64,000 bases of DNA from Prevotella sp. P6B1. Lineage in GTDB: Bacteria > Bacteroidota > Bacteroidia > Bacteroidales > Bacteroidaceae. Shown here piece after piece: positions 35,010 through 44,512 of the stretch (the stretch's first letter is position 1; each line of letters opens with the position of its first letter). Made by a program: the position numbers and the translations under genes. The stretch is taken from NCBI RefSeq assembly GCF_000702825.1, contig NZ_JNKF01000014.1, positions 62,001 to 126,000 on the forward strand, given 5' to 3'. The notes under the pieces were generated by a model that saw only the letters and a list, made by a program, of their open reading frames with translations, was not told the DNA's origin and made no database searches.

Positions 35010-35825
35010 ATGGCTAAAAAGAAAATATTATTCATCAATCAGGAGATCACTCCGTATGTCCCCGACAATTCACTGTCGCTCATGGGGAAAAACCTTCCAA
35101 AGGTTATGCAGGAACGTAGTCACGAGATTCGCACTTTCATGCCTAAGTGGGGTAATATCAATGAGCGCCGCGGTCAGTTGCACGAAGTCATCCGACTCTC
35201 GGGTATGAACCTAATCATTAACGACACCGACCACCCATTGATTATCAAGGTTGCTTCGATTCAGTCAGCACGTGTTCAGGTATATTTCATCGACAACGAT
35301 GATTACTTTGGCAAGCGTCTGATAGAGCGCGACGAAGCAGGTGTTGAGTATGATGACAATGGCGAACGAGCTATATTCTTTGCACGTGGCGTGCTTGAAA
35401 CAGTTAAGAAGTTGCGCTGGGTACCCGATATCATCCACTGTCAGGGTTGGATGAGTGGCGTTGTGCCTTTCTATGTCAAGACGGCCTATCGCGATGAGCC
35501 TTCGTTTGCCGAAACCAAAGTAGTAACTTCTCTGTACAATAAGAGCATTGAAAAGGACTTTGGCAATAACTTCAAGCAGTTTATGGAGTTCCGCGACGCC
35601 AAGCCCGAGTTGCTGACTGACTACCAGGATAAGTTTGATTTTGAAGAACTTGGCAAGTTGGCTATTGATTACAGCGATGGTGTGATCCAGGCCGTACCCG
35701 ACGCCAGCCAGACACTGCTGGATTATGCGGGTGCCAAGAATGTACCGCTGCTCGGCTATCATGAGGACTTTGCCGATGCCTATGAGGCATTCTACGAGTC
35801 GCTGTATGCCGATGAAGCAAAATAA
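35010..35825 (+). CDS. Glycogen/starch synthase N-terminal domain only
   Basis: 271 residues matching only the first Rossmann domain of GT5 glycogen synthase: ILFINQEITPYVPDNSLSLMGKNLPKVM, then PDIIHCQGWMSG (the HxxGW site) and VVTSLYNKS. The second domain, which carries the nucleotide-sugar and catalytic Glu motifs (KTGGL, EPCGL), is absent, yet the frame ends cleanly and is followed at 30 bases by the next gene. It seems a stable stand-alone protein rather than a recent break. Activity as a synthase is unlikely. Confidence 0.88.
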   Translation: MAKKKILFINQEITPYVPDNSLSLMGKNLPKVMQERSHEIRTFMPKWGNINERRGQLHEVIRLSGMNLIINDTDHPLIIKVASIQSARVQVYFIDNDDYFGKRLIERDEAGVEYDDNGERAIFFARGVLETVKKLRWVPDIIHCQGWMSGVVPFYVKTAYRDEPSFAETKVVTSLYNKSIEKDFGNNFKQFMEFRDAKPELLTDYQDKFDFEELGKLAIDYSDGVIQAVPDASQTLLDYAGAKNVPLLGYHEDFADAYEAFYESLYADEAK

Positions 35826-35855
35826 GTAAATAGGATTAAGACAAAACATGCGTCA

Positions 35856-37358
35856 ATGAAATTTAGATTGTTTACAGCGATTGCAGTTGCTGCAATGGCA
35901 ATAACCTCTTGTAGCGAAGATACTGCAACAATTGGATCTTCAGTTACCAACAAAACCGACCTGCTTGAATATTCCACCGGATTATATCAGGCAACATCAC
36001 GCTCGATTCTGGCTGATTCGGTTTACTCGGATAACTCCAACTGTTATTTTGGAATGGTAAAAGATCCTGAGACCCTATCGTATGTCAAGAGCGATTTTAT
36101 GACTCAGTTCAATATGATTGAAGGCTTCGAACTGCCAACCCAAGATAAGATGCTGAGTAAGATTGATGGTGAAGTAGTTGCTGACTCTTGCGAGATTTCA
36201 TTGTTTGTGAAGTATTCAAAGTCATACGGCGACACGCTTGCAGCCATGAAGATGCGCGTTTCTGAGCTTGACTCGCCCATCGATGACAAATACACTCATT
36301 ATAGCAACTTTGATCTCAAATCAAACGGATACCTTCGAGATAAGGGTTTACAAATTAACAGAATGTTCTCTATCAGAGACCTGACGCTCTCTGACGCCAA
36401 CCTGCAGCATATCCAGACCAATATCTCAAAGCAAGGCACATCTACGGACAGCGGATATTATGACAGAATCCGTGTTCCAATGAATGTTCCCTATACAGCC
36501 AAGAACGGCACGACCTATAATAACTATGGTACATACGTGCTTCGTACCTACTATGAGCATCCCGAGTATTTCCGTAACTCGTACTGGTTTGTTCATAATG
36601 TATGCCCAGGTTTCTATTTTGAGATTACCGACGGTCTTGGCGTCATGGCAAACATCCTTGAGATCAACATCCAGATGTACTACACCTTCCAGGCTGATAC
36701 CACACAGGCTATTTCGGCAGTATATCTGTCATCAACACCTGAGGTGATGCAGACTACTCATGTAGTTAACGACCGTCCAACCTTACAGAAGTTGGTAGAC
36801 GACAACAACTGTACTTATCTCAAGTCGCCCGCTGGCATCTTTACGGAGGTGACATTGCCTGTCGACGAGATATCACAGACTCACGCCAACGACTCTCTGC
36901 TGTCGGTCAGCATCAACTTCGAGCGTCTGAACAATGGTGCGCAGGGCAGCGAGGTGCACCTCGCTACACCCACCAACATCCTGATGGTACAGAAAGACAG
37001 CCTCTATTCATTCTTTGAGAATAAGACCATGTACGACTATACCACCTCGTTTATGGGCACACTTTCAACCAATGTCTATGCATTCAGCAACATTGGTAAT
37101 CTGATTACACAGATGGCCCGCCAGAAAGCTGAGGGACTGAAGAGCGATGCCAACTGGGAGGCCAAGCACCCCGACTGGAACAAGGTGGTACTGGTACCAA
37201 TCGCCACCACAACCAAGACGTCGTACGACAGCTATGGTTATTCTTCGACCACCATCTCGGGTATTCACAACCAGATGGGCTTATCAAGCACCAAACTGGT
37301 AGGTGGTACCAACAGTCCTATCGAAGTCAAGGTGGTATATGCCAAATTTAAGAACTAA
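35856..37358 (+). CDS. DUF4270-family lipoprotein
   Basis: 500 residues with lipobox ITSC at residues 16-19. The sequence TIGSSVTNKTDLLEYSTGLYQATSRSI and the repeated beta-rich segments are those of the Bacteroidetes DUF4270 family, surface or periplasmic lipoproteins of unknown role. It lies between the glycogen-synthase-like gene and a 43-residue gene in one unit. Confidence 0.88.
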   Translation: MKFRLFTAIAVAAMAITSCSEDTATIGSSVTNKTDLLEYSTGLYQATSRSILADSVYSDNSNCYFGMVKDPETLSYVKSDFMTQFNMIEGFELPTQDKMLSKIDGEVVADSCEISLFVKYSKSYGDTLAAMKMRVSELDSPIDDKYTHYSNFDLKSNGYLRDKGLQINRMFSIRDLTLSDANLQHIQTNISKQGTSTDSGYYDRIRVPMNVPYTAKNGTTYNNYGTYVLRTYYEHPEYFRNSYWFVHNVCPGFYFEITDGLGVMANILEINIQMYYTFQADTTQAISAVYLSSTPEVMQTTHVVNDRPTLQKLVDDNNCTYLKSPAGIFTEVTLPVDEISQTHANDSLLSVSINFERLNNGAQGSEVHLATPTNILMVQKDSLYSFFENKTMYDYTTSFMGTLSTNVYAFSNIGNLITQMARQKAEGLKSDANWEAKHPDWNKVVLVPIATTTKTSYDSYGYSSTTISGIHNQMGLSSTKLVGGTNSPIEVKVVYAKFKN

Positions 37359-37364
37359 TAAGCT

Positions 37365-37496
37365 ATGGCCGACGGATTTTTAGAGAAGCATCACGAGGAT
37401 TACGAAGCCCGCAAGGCGGCTTGGATCCGCAAGAAGAAGCATCTGCCGAAAGCTAAGCCCAGAAATATAGAGCGCCCCGATGACGAGGCGCTCTAA
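37365..37496 (+). CDS. 43-residue conserved-looking small protein
   Basis: ATG 37365 follows the DUF4270 stop by six bases. The product starts MADGFLEKHHEDYEARKAAW and continues with a Lys-rich IRKKKHLPKAKP segment and acidic end. It has the look of a conserved Bacteroidales small basic protein. Its last codons and stop lie inside the operon terminator hairpin. Function unknown. Confidence 0.75.
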   Translation: MADGFLEKHHEDYEARKAAWIRKKKHLPKAKPRNIERPDDEAL

Positions 37497-37502
37497 TTTT
37501 TT
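37469..37502 (+). terminator. Terminator overlapping the small gene's stop
   Basis: AGAGCGCC (37469-37476) and GGCGCTCT (37487-37494), then TAATTTTTT. The stem is made of coding sequence. Confidence 0.88.
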
Positions 37503-37518
37503 CTCATGTCGAGATCAT

Positions 37519-39951
37519 TCAACCGATAATCTTGAATTTAGCGAACTTCAGCAACAGCTGTTTGGTGCCCGCATTCGTAAACGCCACAGTAGCCTTGGCA
37601 TTCTCACCCGAACCCTCCAAGCGCACCACGGTTCCTACACCGAAACGCATATGCTCTATCCGAGCGCCCTCATGCAGATCGCTGGCACTCGGATCGGTTG
37701 CCATCGGACGAGGCGCCACAGCATTATATACCCGTTTGAAGTTTGCGCCAAACGGATTCACAGGCTTTTCCGGTTGTCGTGGTGCAACAGCACGCGGCTT
37801 GGGATCGGCTTTGAATTGTGAAGCCACCGGCCGTGGGTTCTGCATCCATTCCGGACCTTCGCTCTCAAACCGGCTGTTCCTACTATAGCCACCAGTAGTA
37901 CCTGTGCCATAAGCACCGCCATCATAGCGATTGTAGGCCTTACGCTGAGGCGAGCCGAAGTTGCCTGCCCCACCCGCTTCACCATGTACCTCCAGCAGAT
38001 CGGAGTCAATATCGCGGATAAAGCGCGATGGTGTATCATACTCCATGCGCCCATAGCGGAATCGGTTCTGGGCACAGGTCAGTATGCAGTGTTTCTCAGC
38101 ACGCGTGATAGCCACATACAGCAATCTACGCTCCTCTTCCAGCTCACGCATCGAGTTCGTACACATCGGACTGGGGAAGATATTCTCCTCCAACCCCACC
38201 ACGAATACCGTTGGGAACTCCAGCCCCTTGGCAGAGTGGATGGTCATCAGCACCACTTTATCGTTGTCGTCGCCATTATCGCTATCAAGATCGGTAAGCA
38301 ATGCCACCTCCTGCAGGAAATCAGGCAGATAGACCTCTTCGCCCATATCCTCCTCACGTCGGCTCTCCACAAAATCCTGCATACCGCTCAGAAACTCTTC
38401 CAAGTTCTCCTGGCGCGATATATCCTCAGGATTACGTCCGCTGTAGATATCCTTACTAATGCCCGACGACATAATGATATCATGACCCAACACATAAGCA
38501 TCCTCAGTCTGGATACGGGCTATCCATCCTTCTATCAGTTCACGGAAATGCTGGAGTTTGGTCATCGTGCCCTTGCTCACATCCAGCGGGAACAGCATAG
38601 GCTGCTTAATAACCTGCCACAAGCTGACACCATACTGCTGGGCAGTCTGTATGATTTTTCCGACCGTTGTATCACCAATGCCACGAGCAGGATAGTTCAC
38701 GATACGCTTAAACGCCTCTTCATCGTCAGGATTGGCTATCAAACGGAAATAGGCAATCACGTCCTTGATTTCCTTACGCTGATAGAAGCTCAGACCGCCA
38801 TAGATGCGATACGGAATACCGTCCTTACGCATCTGTTCCTCAAAGCTTCGGCTCTGCGAATTGGTACGATACAGAATGGCAAAGTCGCTCCAGTTACAGC
38901 AATCCTGCCGTTTCAGGCGCTTGATATCCTGCGTTACAATCATCGCCTCTTCACGATCGCTGTAGGCTGGCTTCAGCTGCAGACGTTCACCATGCTCATT
39001 CTTTGAGAATACATTCTTCGGTATCTGTCGCTCATTACGACGTATCAGCGAGTTAGCCGCCTGAACAATCAACTGCGTTGAACGATAATTCTGCTCCAGT
39101 TTGAAGAGTTTAGCATGCTGATACTGGCTTTGGAAATTCAGGATATTGTCGATATTCGCACCTCGGAACGAGTAGATACTCTGCGCATCATCACCCACCA
39201 CGCACACCTTCTGGCGCTCTTTGGTCAGCTGATATACTATCTGCTGCTGCGCATAGTTCGTGTCCTGATACTCATCTACCAGCACAAACTGGAATTTATC
39301 CACATATTTCTGTCGTACATCCTCGTTCTTTTGGAAGAGCACCCACGTCTGTACCAGCAAGTCGTCGAAATCCATCGCATTGGCCTGCCTGCAGCGCTCC
39401 GCATACCTCAAATATATCCGTGATACCTGAGGACGTTTTTGAGTAGCATCATCAGCTGCCCAATCACTCTCCTTATAAGCCTGCGGCAGCAGTAGATGGT
39501 TCTTTGCCAACGAGATACGATCGGCCACCGACGAAGGTTTATATACCTTATCATCCAACCCCATTTCTTTGATGATGTTTTTTACAAGCGAACGGGCATC
39601 AGTCTGATCGTAGATTGTAAAGTTCGGATTGTAGCCGATTTTGTCGGCTTCAGCCCTTAATATGCGTGCAAATACGCTATGAAAAGTACCCATCTGCAGA
39701 TATCTGGCCTGCTCTTCACCCACCAGGCGCCCTATTCGCTCCTTCATTTCGCGGGCCGCCTTATTGGTAAAGGTGAGTGCCAGAATCTGCCAAGGCTTCA
39801 TTCCTTGTTCTAAGAGCCAAGCAATCTTATACGTCAGCACGCGTGTTTTTCCCGATCCAGCACCAGCAATCACCAAGCTGGCGCCATCGCAGTACTCCAC
39901 TGCAACACGCTGACTTTCATTCAGTTGACTCAGTATCTCATTATTCATCAT
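37519..39951 (-). CDS. pcrA: UvrD/PcrA-type DNA helicase
   Basis: 810 residues. Walker A AGAGSGKTRVLTYK, motif II VDEYQDTNYAQ, motif III GDDAQSIYSFRGA, motif VI VAITRAEKHC. The C-terminus has a Gly/Arg/Pro-rich linker and a Tudor-like domain (GARIEHMRFGVGTVVRLEG) like the RNA-polymerase-contacting end of PcrA. It is a 3'-5' helicase for nucleotide excision repair and replication conflicts. Two successive Met codons begin the frame. Convergent with the DUF4270 unit. Confidence 0.96.
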   Translation of the reverse strand: MMNNEILSQLNESQRVAVEYCDGASLVIAGAGSGKTRVLTYKIAWLLEQGMKPWQILALTFTNKAAREMKERIGRLVGEEQARYLQMGTFHSVFARILRAEADKIGYNPNFTIYDQTDARSLVKNIIKEMGLDDKVYKPSSVADRISLAKNHLLLPQAYKESDWAADDATQKRPQVSRIYLRYAERCRQANAMDFDDLLVQTWVLFQKNEDVRQKYVDKFQFVLVDEYQDTNYAQQQIVYQLTKERQKVCVVGDDAQSIYSFRGANIDNILNFQSQYQHAKLFKLEQNYRSTQLIVQAANSLIRRNERQIPKNVFSKNEHGERLQLKPAYSDREEAMIVTQDIKRLKRQDCCNWSDFAILYRTNSQSRSFEEQMRKDGIPYRIYGGLSFYQRKEIKDVIAYFRLIANPDDEEAFKRIVNYPARGIGDTTVGKIIQTAQQYGVSLWQVIKQPMLFPLDVSKGTMTKLQHFRELIEGWIARIQTEDAYVLGHDIIMSSGISKDIYSGRNPEDISRQENLEEFLSGMQDFVESRREEDMGEEVYLPDFLQEVALLTDLDSDNGDDNDKVVLMTIHSAKGLEFPTVFVVGLEENIFPSPMCTNSMRELEEERRLLYVAITRAEKHCILTCAQNRFRYGRMEYDTPSRFIRDIDSDLLEVHGEAGGAGNFGSPQRKAYNRYDGGAYGTGTTGGYSRNSRFESEGPEWMQNPRPVASQFKADPKPRAVAPRQPEKPVNPFGANFKRVYNAVAPRPMATDPSASDLHEGARIEHMRFGVGTVVRLEGSGENAKATVAFTNAGTKQLLLKFAKFKIIG

Positions 39952-39973
39952 TCTCTATTTTGTATTGTTGATG

Positions 39974-39981
39974 CAAAGATA
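39974..39981 (-). promoter_or_regulatory. -7 element of pcrA
   Basis: TAtcTTTGCATC on the minus strand about 23 bases before the start. Confidence 0.65.
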
Positions 39982-39989
39982 CAAATAAT

Positions 39990-40480
39990 ATTTAAAACCA
40001 CCAAATTTGGTTTATAGAATTACGCCATGTGGAGCAACTCGGACGTTCAAAAACGTAGTAAAAGTATATTTTTGAAAAGTACCTAAGAATTTTTTGCGCG
40101 CTAACTACTTTGCACGTGAAAAGTACTTAGAGAAAAATTGACACATTATTGATCGTTTTTTGGACATCGTAGGGTGACTGAAAAACCGTGAGTTAATTCA
40201 AACGATAAAACGAGCTGGATCATTTTATCAATCGAATTAACTCAGCAGAAAATTCGACCTAATTTACCCAAGTAGGCAACTATGATTAAAAAGTTTTTAC
40301 AAGTATCAGGGGCAAAAATTGAAATGACCATAGACCGACATCGCTCCAGATAGTAATAATTTCAGTTTCATGTATAATATTTTATAAATCATGTCGGGTG
40401 ATAAAGAGACTATAAGAAATAATAACAATAGCATGACAAAAAAGTACTGAGAGGAATTAACAATTAGTTAACACTTAATA
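39990..40480. other. 500-base non-coding interval
   Basis: No reading frame of note. It holds two imperfect direct repeats (AAAAGTACCTAAGAA near 40076 and AAAAGTACTTAGAGA near 40119), a weak TActTTG box near 40120, and the 54-base palindrome at 40190-40243. Confidence 0.6.
40190..40243. repeat. 54-base two-arm palindrome
   Basis: GAGTTAATTC (40190-40199) with GAATTAACTC (40234-40243) and, inside, GATAAAA (40204-40210) with TTTTATC (40223-40229). The four-base internal loop is symmetric (AAAC/AATC). No T-run follows. Confidence 0.7.
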
Positions 40481-40481
40481 T

Positions 40482-40512
40482 TTTGTGCGCTGACGGAAAA
40501 TGTGTAACTTTG
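40482..40512 (+). promoter_or_regulatory. Promoter of the gene at 40573
   Basis: TTTG 40482-40485, 19 bases, TAacTTTG 40505-40512. Confidence 0.82.
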
Positions 40513-40572
40513 CATGGTCAAAAAAATAACGAGCGATAGCCGCTCACAGTATAACTATAATTATTATCTGAA

Positions 40573-41082
40573 ATGAAAAAACTAAAAATGATGGTTGCCA
40601 TGCTGGCAATGACAATGGCTATGCAGGCACAAACAAAGTTCCACGACGTCGAAGCCAACGAGGCTACAGGCAAAGTGAAGTCAATCACTATGAACATGAT
40701 GGGTATGCCCCGCAACATCACCTTCACCGAGGACGGTAAGATGCAGCAGGAAGGCATGAGCGATGTCCAGTATGATGAGAACGGCTATCTGCAACAGGCC
40801 ACAGTAAGCATGATGGGACAGAGTGCTACCATCAAGTTCGGTTGGGAGAACGGCAAGCTGGTAAGCCAGAGTGTTAACGCCATGGGCCAGGATATCAAGA
40901 CCACCTTCGTTTACGATGAGAAAGGCATTATAAAAGCACAGAAGGTAAACATGGGCGGACAGGAGATGGAGACTCCCCTCACCGACTACAAGTTCGACGA
41001 CAAGGGCAACTGGATCAGTCGTAAGATGAGCATGATGGGACAGGAAATGGAAATTACTCGTACCATTACTTATTACGAATAA
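40573..41082 (+). CDS. Met-rich secreted beta-repeat protein
   Basis: 169 residues with a signal peptide (MKKLKMMVAMLAMTMAMQAQ). The mature part has repeated units of the form xxYDENGYLQQATV, FVYDEKGIIKAQKV and YKFDDKGNWISRKM, similar to YD/RHS-like beta-hairpin repeats. Met is abundant (MMGMPR, SMMGQ twice, MGQEME). Function unknown; secretion and repeats suggest an extracytoplasmic binding role. Single gene with its own promoter and terminator. Confidence 0.85.
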   Translation: MKKLKMMVAMLAMTMAMQAQTKFHDVEANEATGKVKSITMNMMGMPRNITFTEDGKMQQEGMSDVQYDENGYLQQATVSMMGQSATIKFGWENGKLVSQSVNAMGQDIKTTFVYDEKGIIKAQKVNMGGQEMETPLTDYKFDDKGNWISRKMSMMGQEMEITRTITYYE

Positions 41083-41110
41083 AACGCATAAACATTAGTT
41101 TTATATTTAT

Positions 41111-41145
41111 AGGACTCACTTTTTTATAAGTTGAGTCCTTTTTTT
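41111..41145 (+). terminator. Terminator after the Met-rich protein gene
   Basis: AGGACTCA (41111-41118) and TGAGTCCT (41132-41139) followed by a T-run. Confidence 0.9.
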
Positions 41146-41166
41146 AACACTTTACAAGACGCTGTT

Positions 41167-41198
41167 TTTGGAGGATTAAATAAATCTTTGTAACTTTG
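41167..41198 (+). promoter_or_regulatory. Promoter of carB
   Basis: TTTG 41167-41170, 20 bases, TAacTTTG 41191-41198; leader of about 40 bases. Confidence 0.82.
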
Positions 41199-41241
41199 CA
41201 CGCGATAAAATCGCAATCTTCATAATAAACCCAATACGAAT

Positions 41242-44200
41242 ATGAAAAAAGAACTGAAAAAAGTGTTGGTACTCGGTTCGGGTGCCTTGAAAATCGGACA
41301 GGCCGGAGAGTTCGACTATTCTGGCTCTCAGGCTCTGAAAGCACTACGTGAGGAAGGCATCAAGAGTGTGCTCGTAAACCCTAATATCGCAACCATCCAG
41401 ACAAGCGAGGGTATTGCAGACAAAGTGTATTTCCAGCCGGTAAATACACACTTCGTAACAGAAATCATCAAGAAAGAGCGCCCCGACGGCATCCTGCTGG
41501 CATTTGGCGGACAGACAGCACTGAACTGCGGTACTGAGCTCTACCTGAACGGCACGCTAAAGGAGTATGGCGTTGAGGTACTGGGCACCAGTGTTGAAGC
41601 CATCATGAACACAGAGGACCGCGATCTCTTTGTGAAGAAGCTGGGCGAGGTTAACCTGAAGGTGCCTGTAAGCCACGCTGTAGAGTCGATGGAAGATGCG
41701 CTGAAGGCTGCCCACGAGATAGGATTCCCCATCATGATCCGTTCGGCCTATGCGCTGGGTGGTCTGGGGTCTGGTATCTGTCCCGACGAGAAGAAGTTTA
41801 TCGAGTTGGCAGAGTCGGCCTTCACCTTCGCTCCACAGATTCTGGTGGAGGAGAGTCTGAAAGGCTGGAAGGAGATTGAGTTCGAGTGCATCCGCGATGC
41901 CAACGACCGCTGCTTCACTGTTGCCTCGATGGAGAACTTCGACCCATTAGGCATCCACACTGGCGAATCTATCGTAGTTGCCCCAACCTGCTCGCTGCGT
42001 GAGGAGCAGGTCAAGATGCTGCAGGAAATCACCATCAAGTGTGTAAAGCATCTGGGTATCGTAGGTGAGTGCAACATTCAGTTCGCATTCAATGCTGAGA
42101 CCAACGACTATCGTATCATTGAGATCAACGCTCGTTTGAGCCGCTCTTCAGCACTGGCATCAAAGGCCACTGGCTATCCCCTCGCCTTCGTTGCTGCTAA
42201 GATCGCTCTTGGTTACACACTCGACCAGATTGGCGAGATGGGCACAACCTCAAGTGCATACGTTGCCCCCAGCCTCGACTATATGATCTGTAAGATTCCT
42301 CGTTGGGACCTGACTAAGTTTGCTGGTGTGAGCCGTCAGATTGGTTCATCGATGAAGTCGGTTGGTGAGATTATGTCTATCGGACGTTCGTTCGAGGAGA
42401 TGATTCAGAAAGGCTTGCGTATGATTGGTCAGGGCATGCACGGTTTCGTGGGCAACGACCACACCAAGTTCGACAACCTCGACGATGAGTTGGCTAACCC
42501 CACCGACCTGCGTATCTTTGCTATCGCTCAGGCACTCGAAGAGGGCTACACCATCGAGCGTATTGAGCAGCTCACCAAGATCGACGTCTGGTTCCTGGAG
42601 CGCCTGAAGCATATCGTAGATCTGAAGCACGAACTGCTGAAGTACAACAAGCTGGAGGAGCTGCCCGACGAGCTGCTGCTGGAGGTGAAGCGTTGCGGAT
42701 TCAGCGACTTCCAGATAGCCCGCTTCGTGTTGAAGCCACAGGGTGGTAATATGGAAAAGGAGAACCTGGCTGTTCGTAAATATCGCCAGCAGAAGGGTAT
42801 CGTTCCTTCAGTAAAGCGCATCCCCACAGTAGCCTCCGAGCATCCTGAGCTCACCAACTACCTCTACTTCACTTATACGCATGTGCCCGCTTTCGGCAAT
42901 CCTGAAGGAGAGAAATATGTAGCCGCGCACGATATCAATTATTATAATAACGAGAAGTCAGTTGTTGTTCTCGGTTCTGGTGCTTACCGCATCGGTTCAT
43001 CGGTAGAGTTCGACTGGTGTTCGGTAAATGCCATCAACACCGCCCGCAAACTGGGTTACAAGTCGATCATGATCAACTACAACCCCGAGACGGTTTCTAC
43101 CGACTACGACATGTGCGACCGTCTGTACTTCGACGAACTTTCGTTGGAGCGCGTGCTCGACGTTATCGACCTCGAGTCGCCACGTGGTGTCATTGTTTCT
43201 GTAGGTGGTCAGATTCCAAACAACCTGGCTATGAAGCTGCACCGTCAGGGTGTTCCCGTACTCGGCACTTCACCAGTTGATATCGACCGTGCCGAGAACC
43301 GCGACAAGTTCTCAGCCATGCTCGACAAGCTTGGTATCGACCAGCCCGCATGGCAGGCACTCACCAGTTTCGACGATGTGAAGGATTTCGTGGCCAAAGT
43401 GGGCTACCCCGTACTGGTTCGTCCTTCGTACGTACTCTCTGGCGCAGCCATGAACGTATGCTACGATGAAGAGGAGCTGCACCGCTTCCTCAACATGGCT
43501 ACCGAGGTATCGAAGGAGTTCCCCGTAGTGGTTTCCAAGTTCATGACTGAGACCAAGGAGATTGAGTTCGACGCTGTAGCCGATAAGGGTGAAGTGATTG
43601 AGTATGCTATCTCGGAGCACGTGGAGTATGCAGGTGTTCACTCAGGCGATGCCACCATGGTATTCCCTGCTCAGAACATCTATTTCTCTACCATCCGTCA
43701 GATCAAGAAGATTGCACATAAGATTGCAGCCGAGCTGAATATCAGCGGACCATTCAACATCCAGTTCCTGGCTAAGAACCGCGAGGTGAAGGTGATTGAG
43801 TGTAACCTGCGCGCCAGCCGTTCGTTCCCATTCGTTTCGAAGATTCTGAAGCGTAACTTCATCGAGACGGCTACCAAGATTATGCTCGACGCTCCTTATC
43901 AGAAACCCGACAAGAGTGAGTTCGACATCGATCGTATCGGTGTGAAGGCCAGTCAGTTCTCATTTGCCCGTTTGCAGAATGCCGACCCAGTACTGGGTGT
44001 CGACATGAGCTCTACCGGTGAGGTTGGTTGTCTGGGCGACGACCTGAACGAGGCGCTGCTCAACTCGCTGATTGCTACAGGCTACTCTATTCCAAAGGAT
44101 GCCGTTCTGATTTCATCAGGTGGTGCCAAGGGTAAGGTTAGTCTGCTGGAGCCAGCACAGCAGTTGGCCAAGAAGGGCTACACCATCTACGCTACAGCTG

Positions 44201-44502
44201 GAACAGCCAAATTCTTCAACGATAATGGCGTGAAGGCCACAGCCGTAGCATGGCCCGATGAGAATGGCGATAACAATGTGATGGATCTCATCAGTCAGCA
44301 CAAGGTTGGTCTGGTTATCAATGTGCCAAAGAATCATACCAGTCGCGAGCTGACGAATGGTTACAAGATCCGTCGTGGTGCCATCGATCACAACATTCCA
44401 TTGATGACTAACGTGCGCTTGGCCAAGGCATTTATCGAGGCCTTCACCGCTATGAGCATCGATGATGTGAAGATCAAATCATGGCAGGAGTATAATAATT
44501 AA
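41242..44502 (+). CDS. carB: Carbamoyl-phosphate synthase large subunit
   Basis: 1086 residues, full length. Two ATP-grasp halves are seen: KKVLVLGSGALKIGQAGEFDYSG at the start and SVVVLGSGAYRIGSSVEFDW near residue 573. Each half has the RPSYVLSG or RSAYALGG loop, and the C-terminal MGS-like domain (KGYTIYATAGTAKFF) is the allosteric region. It makes carbamoyl phosphate for arginine and pyrimidines with the glutaminase CarA, which is not in this window. yigZ follows 10 bases later. Confidence 0.97.
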   Translation: MKKELKKVLVLGSGALKIGQAGEFDYSGSQALKALREEGIKSVLVNPNIATIQTSEGIADKVYFQPVNTHFVTEIIKKERPDGILLAFGGQTALNCGTELYLNGTLKEYGVEVLGTSVEAIMNTEDRDLFVKKLGEVNLKVPVSHAVESMEDALKAAHEIGFPIMIRSAYALGGLGSGICPDEKKFIELAESAFTFAPQILVEESLKGWKEIEFECIRDANDRCFTVASMENFDPLGIHTGESIVVAPTCSLREEQVKMLQEITIKCVKHLGIVGECNIQFAFNAETNDYRIIEINARLSRSSALASKATGYPLAFVAAKIALGYTLDQIGEMGTTSSAYVAPSLDYMICKIPRWDLTKFAGVSRQIGSSMKSVGEIMSIGRSFEEMIQKGLRMIGQGMHGFVGNDHTKFDNLDDELANPTDLRIFAIAQALEEGYTIERIEQLTKIDVWFLERLKHIVDLKHELLKYNKLEELPDELLLEVKRCGFSDFQIARFVLKPQGGNMEKENLAVRKYRQQKGIVPSVKRIPTVASEHPELTNYLYFTYTHVPAFGNPEGEKYVAAHDINYYNNEKSVVVLGSGAYRIGSSVEFDWCSVNAINTARKLGYKSIMINYNPETVSTDYDMCDRLYFDELSLERVLDVIDLESPRGVIVSVGGQIPNNLAMKLHRQGVPVLGTSPVDIDRAENRDKFSAMLDKLGIDQPAWQALTSFDDVKDFVAKVGYPVLVRPSYVLSGAAMNVCYDEEELHRFLNMATEVSKEFPVVVSKFMTETKEIEFDAVADKGEVIEYAISEHVEYAGVHSGDATMVFPAQNIYFSTIRQIKKIAHKIAAELNISGPFNIQFLAKNREVKVIECNLRASRSFPFVSKILKRNFIETATKIMLDAPYQKPDKSEFDIDRIGVKASQFSFARLQNADPVLGVDMSSTGEVGCLGDDLNEALLNSLIATGYSIPKDAVLISSGGAKGKVSLLEPAQQLAKKGYTIYATAGTAKFFNDNGVKATAVAWPDENGDNNVMDLISQHKVGLVINVPKNHTSRELTNGYKIRRGAIDHNIPLMTNVRLAKAFIEAFTAMSIDDVKIKSWQEYNN

Positions 44503-44512
44503 ACATTGAACA

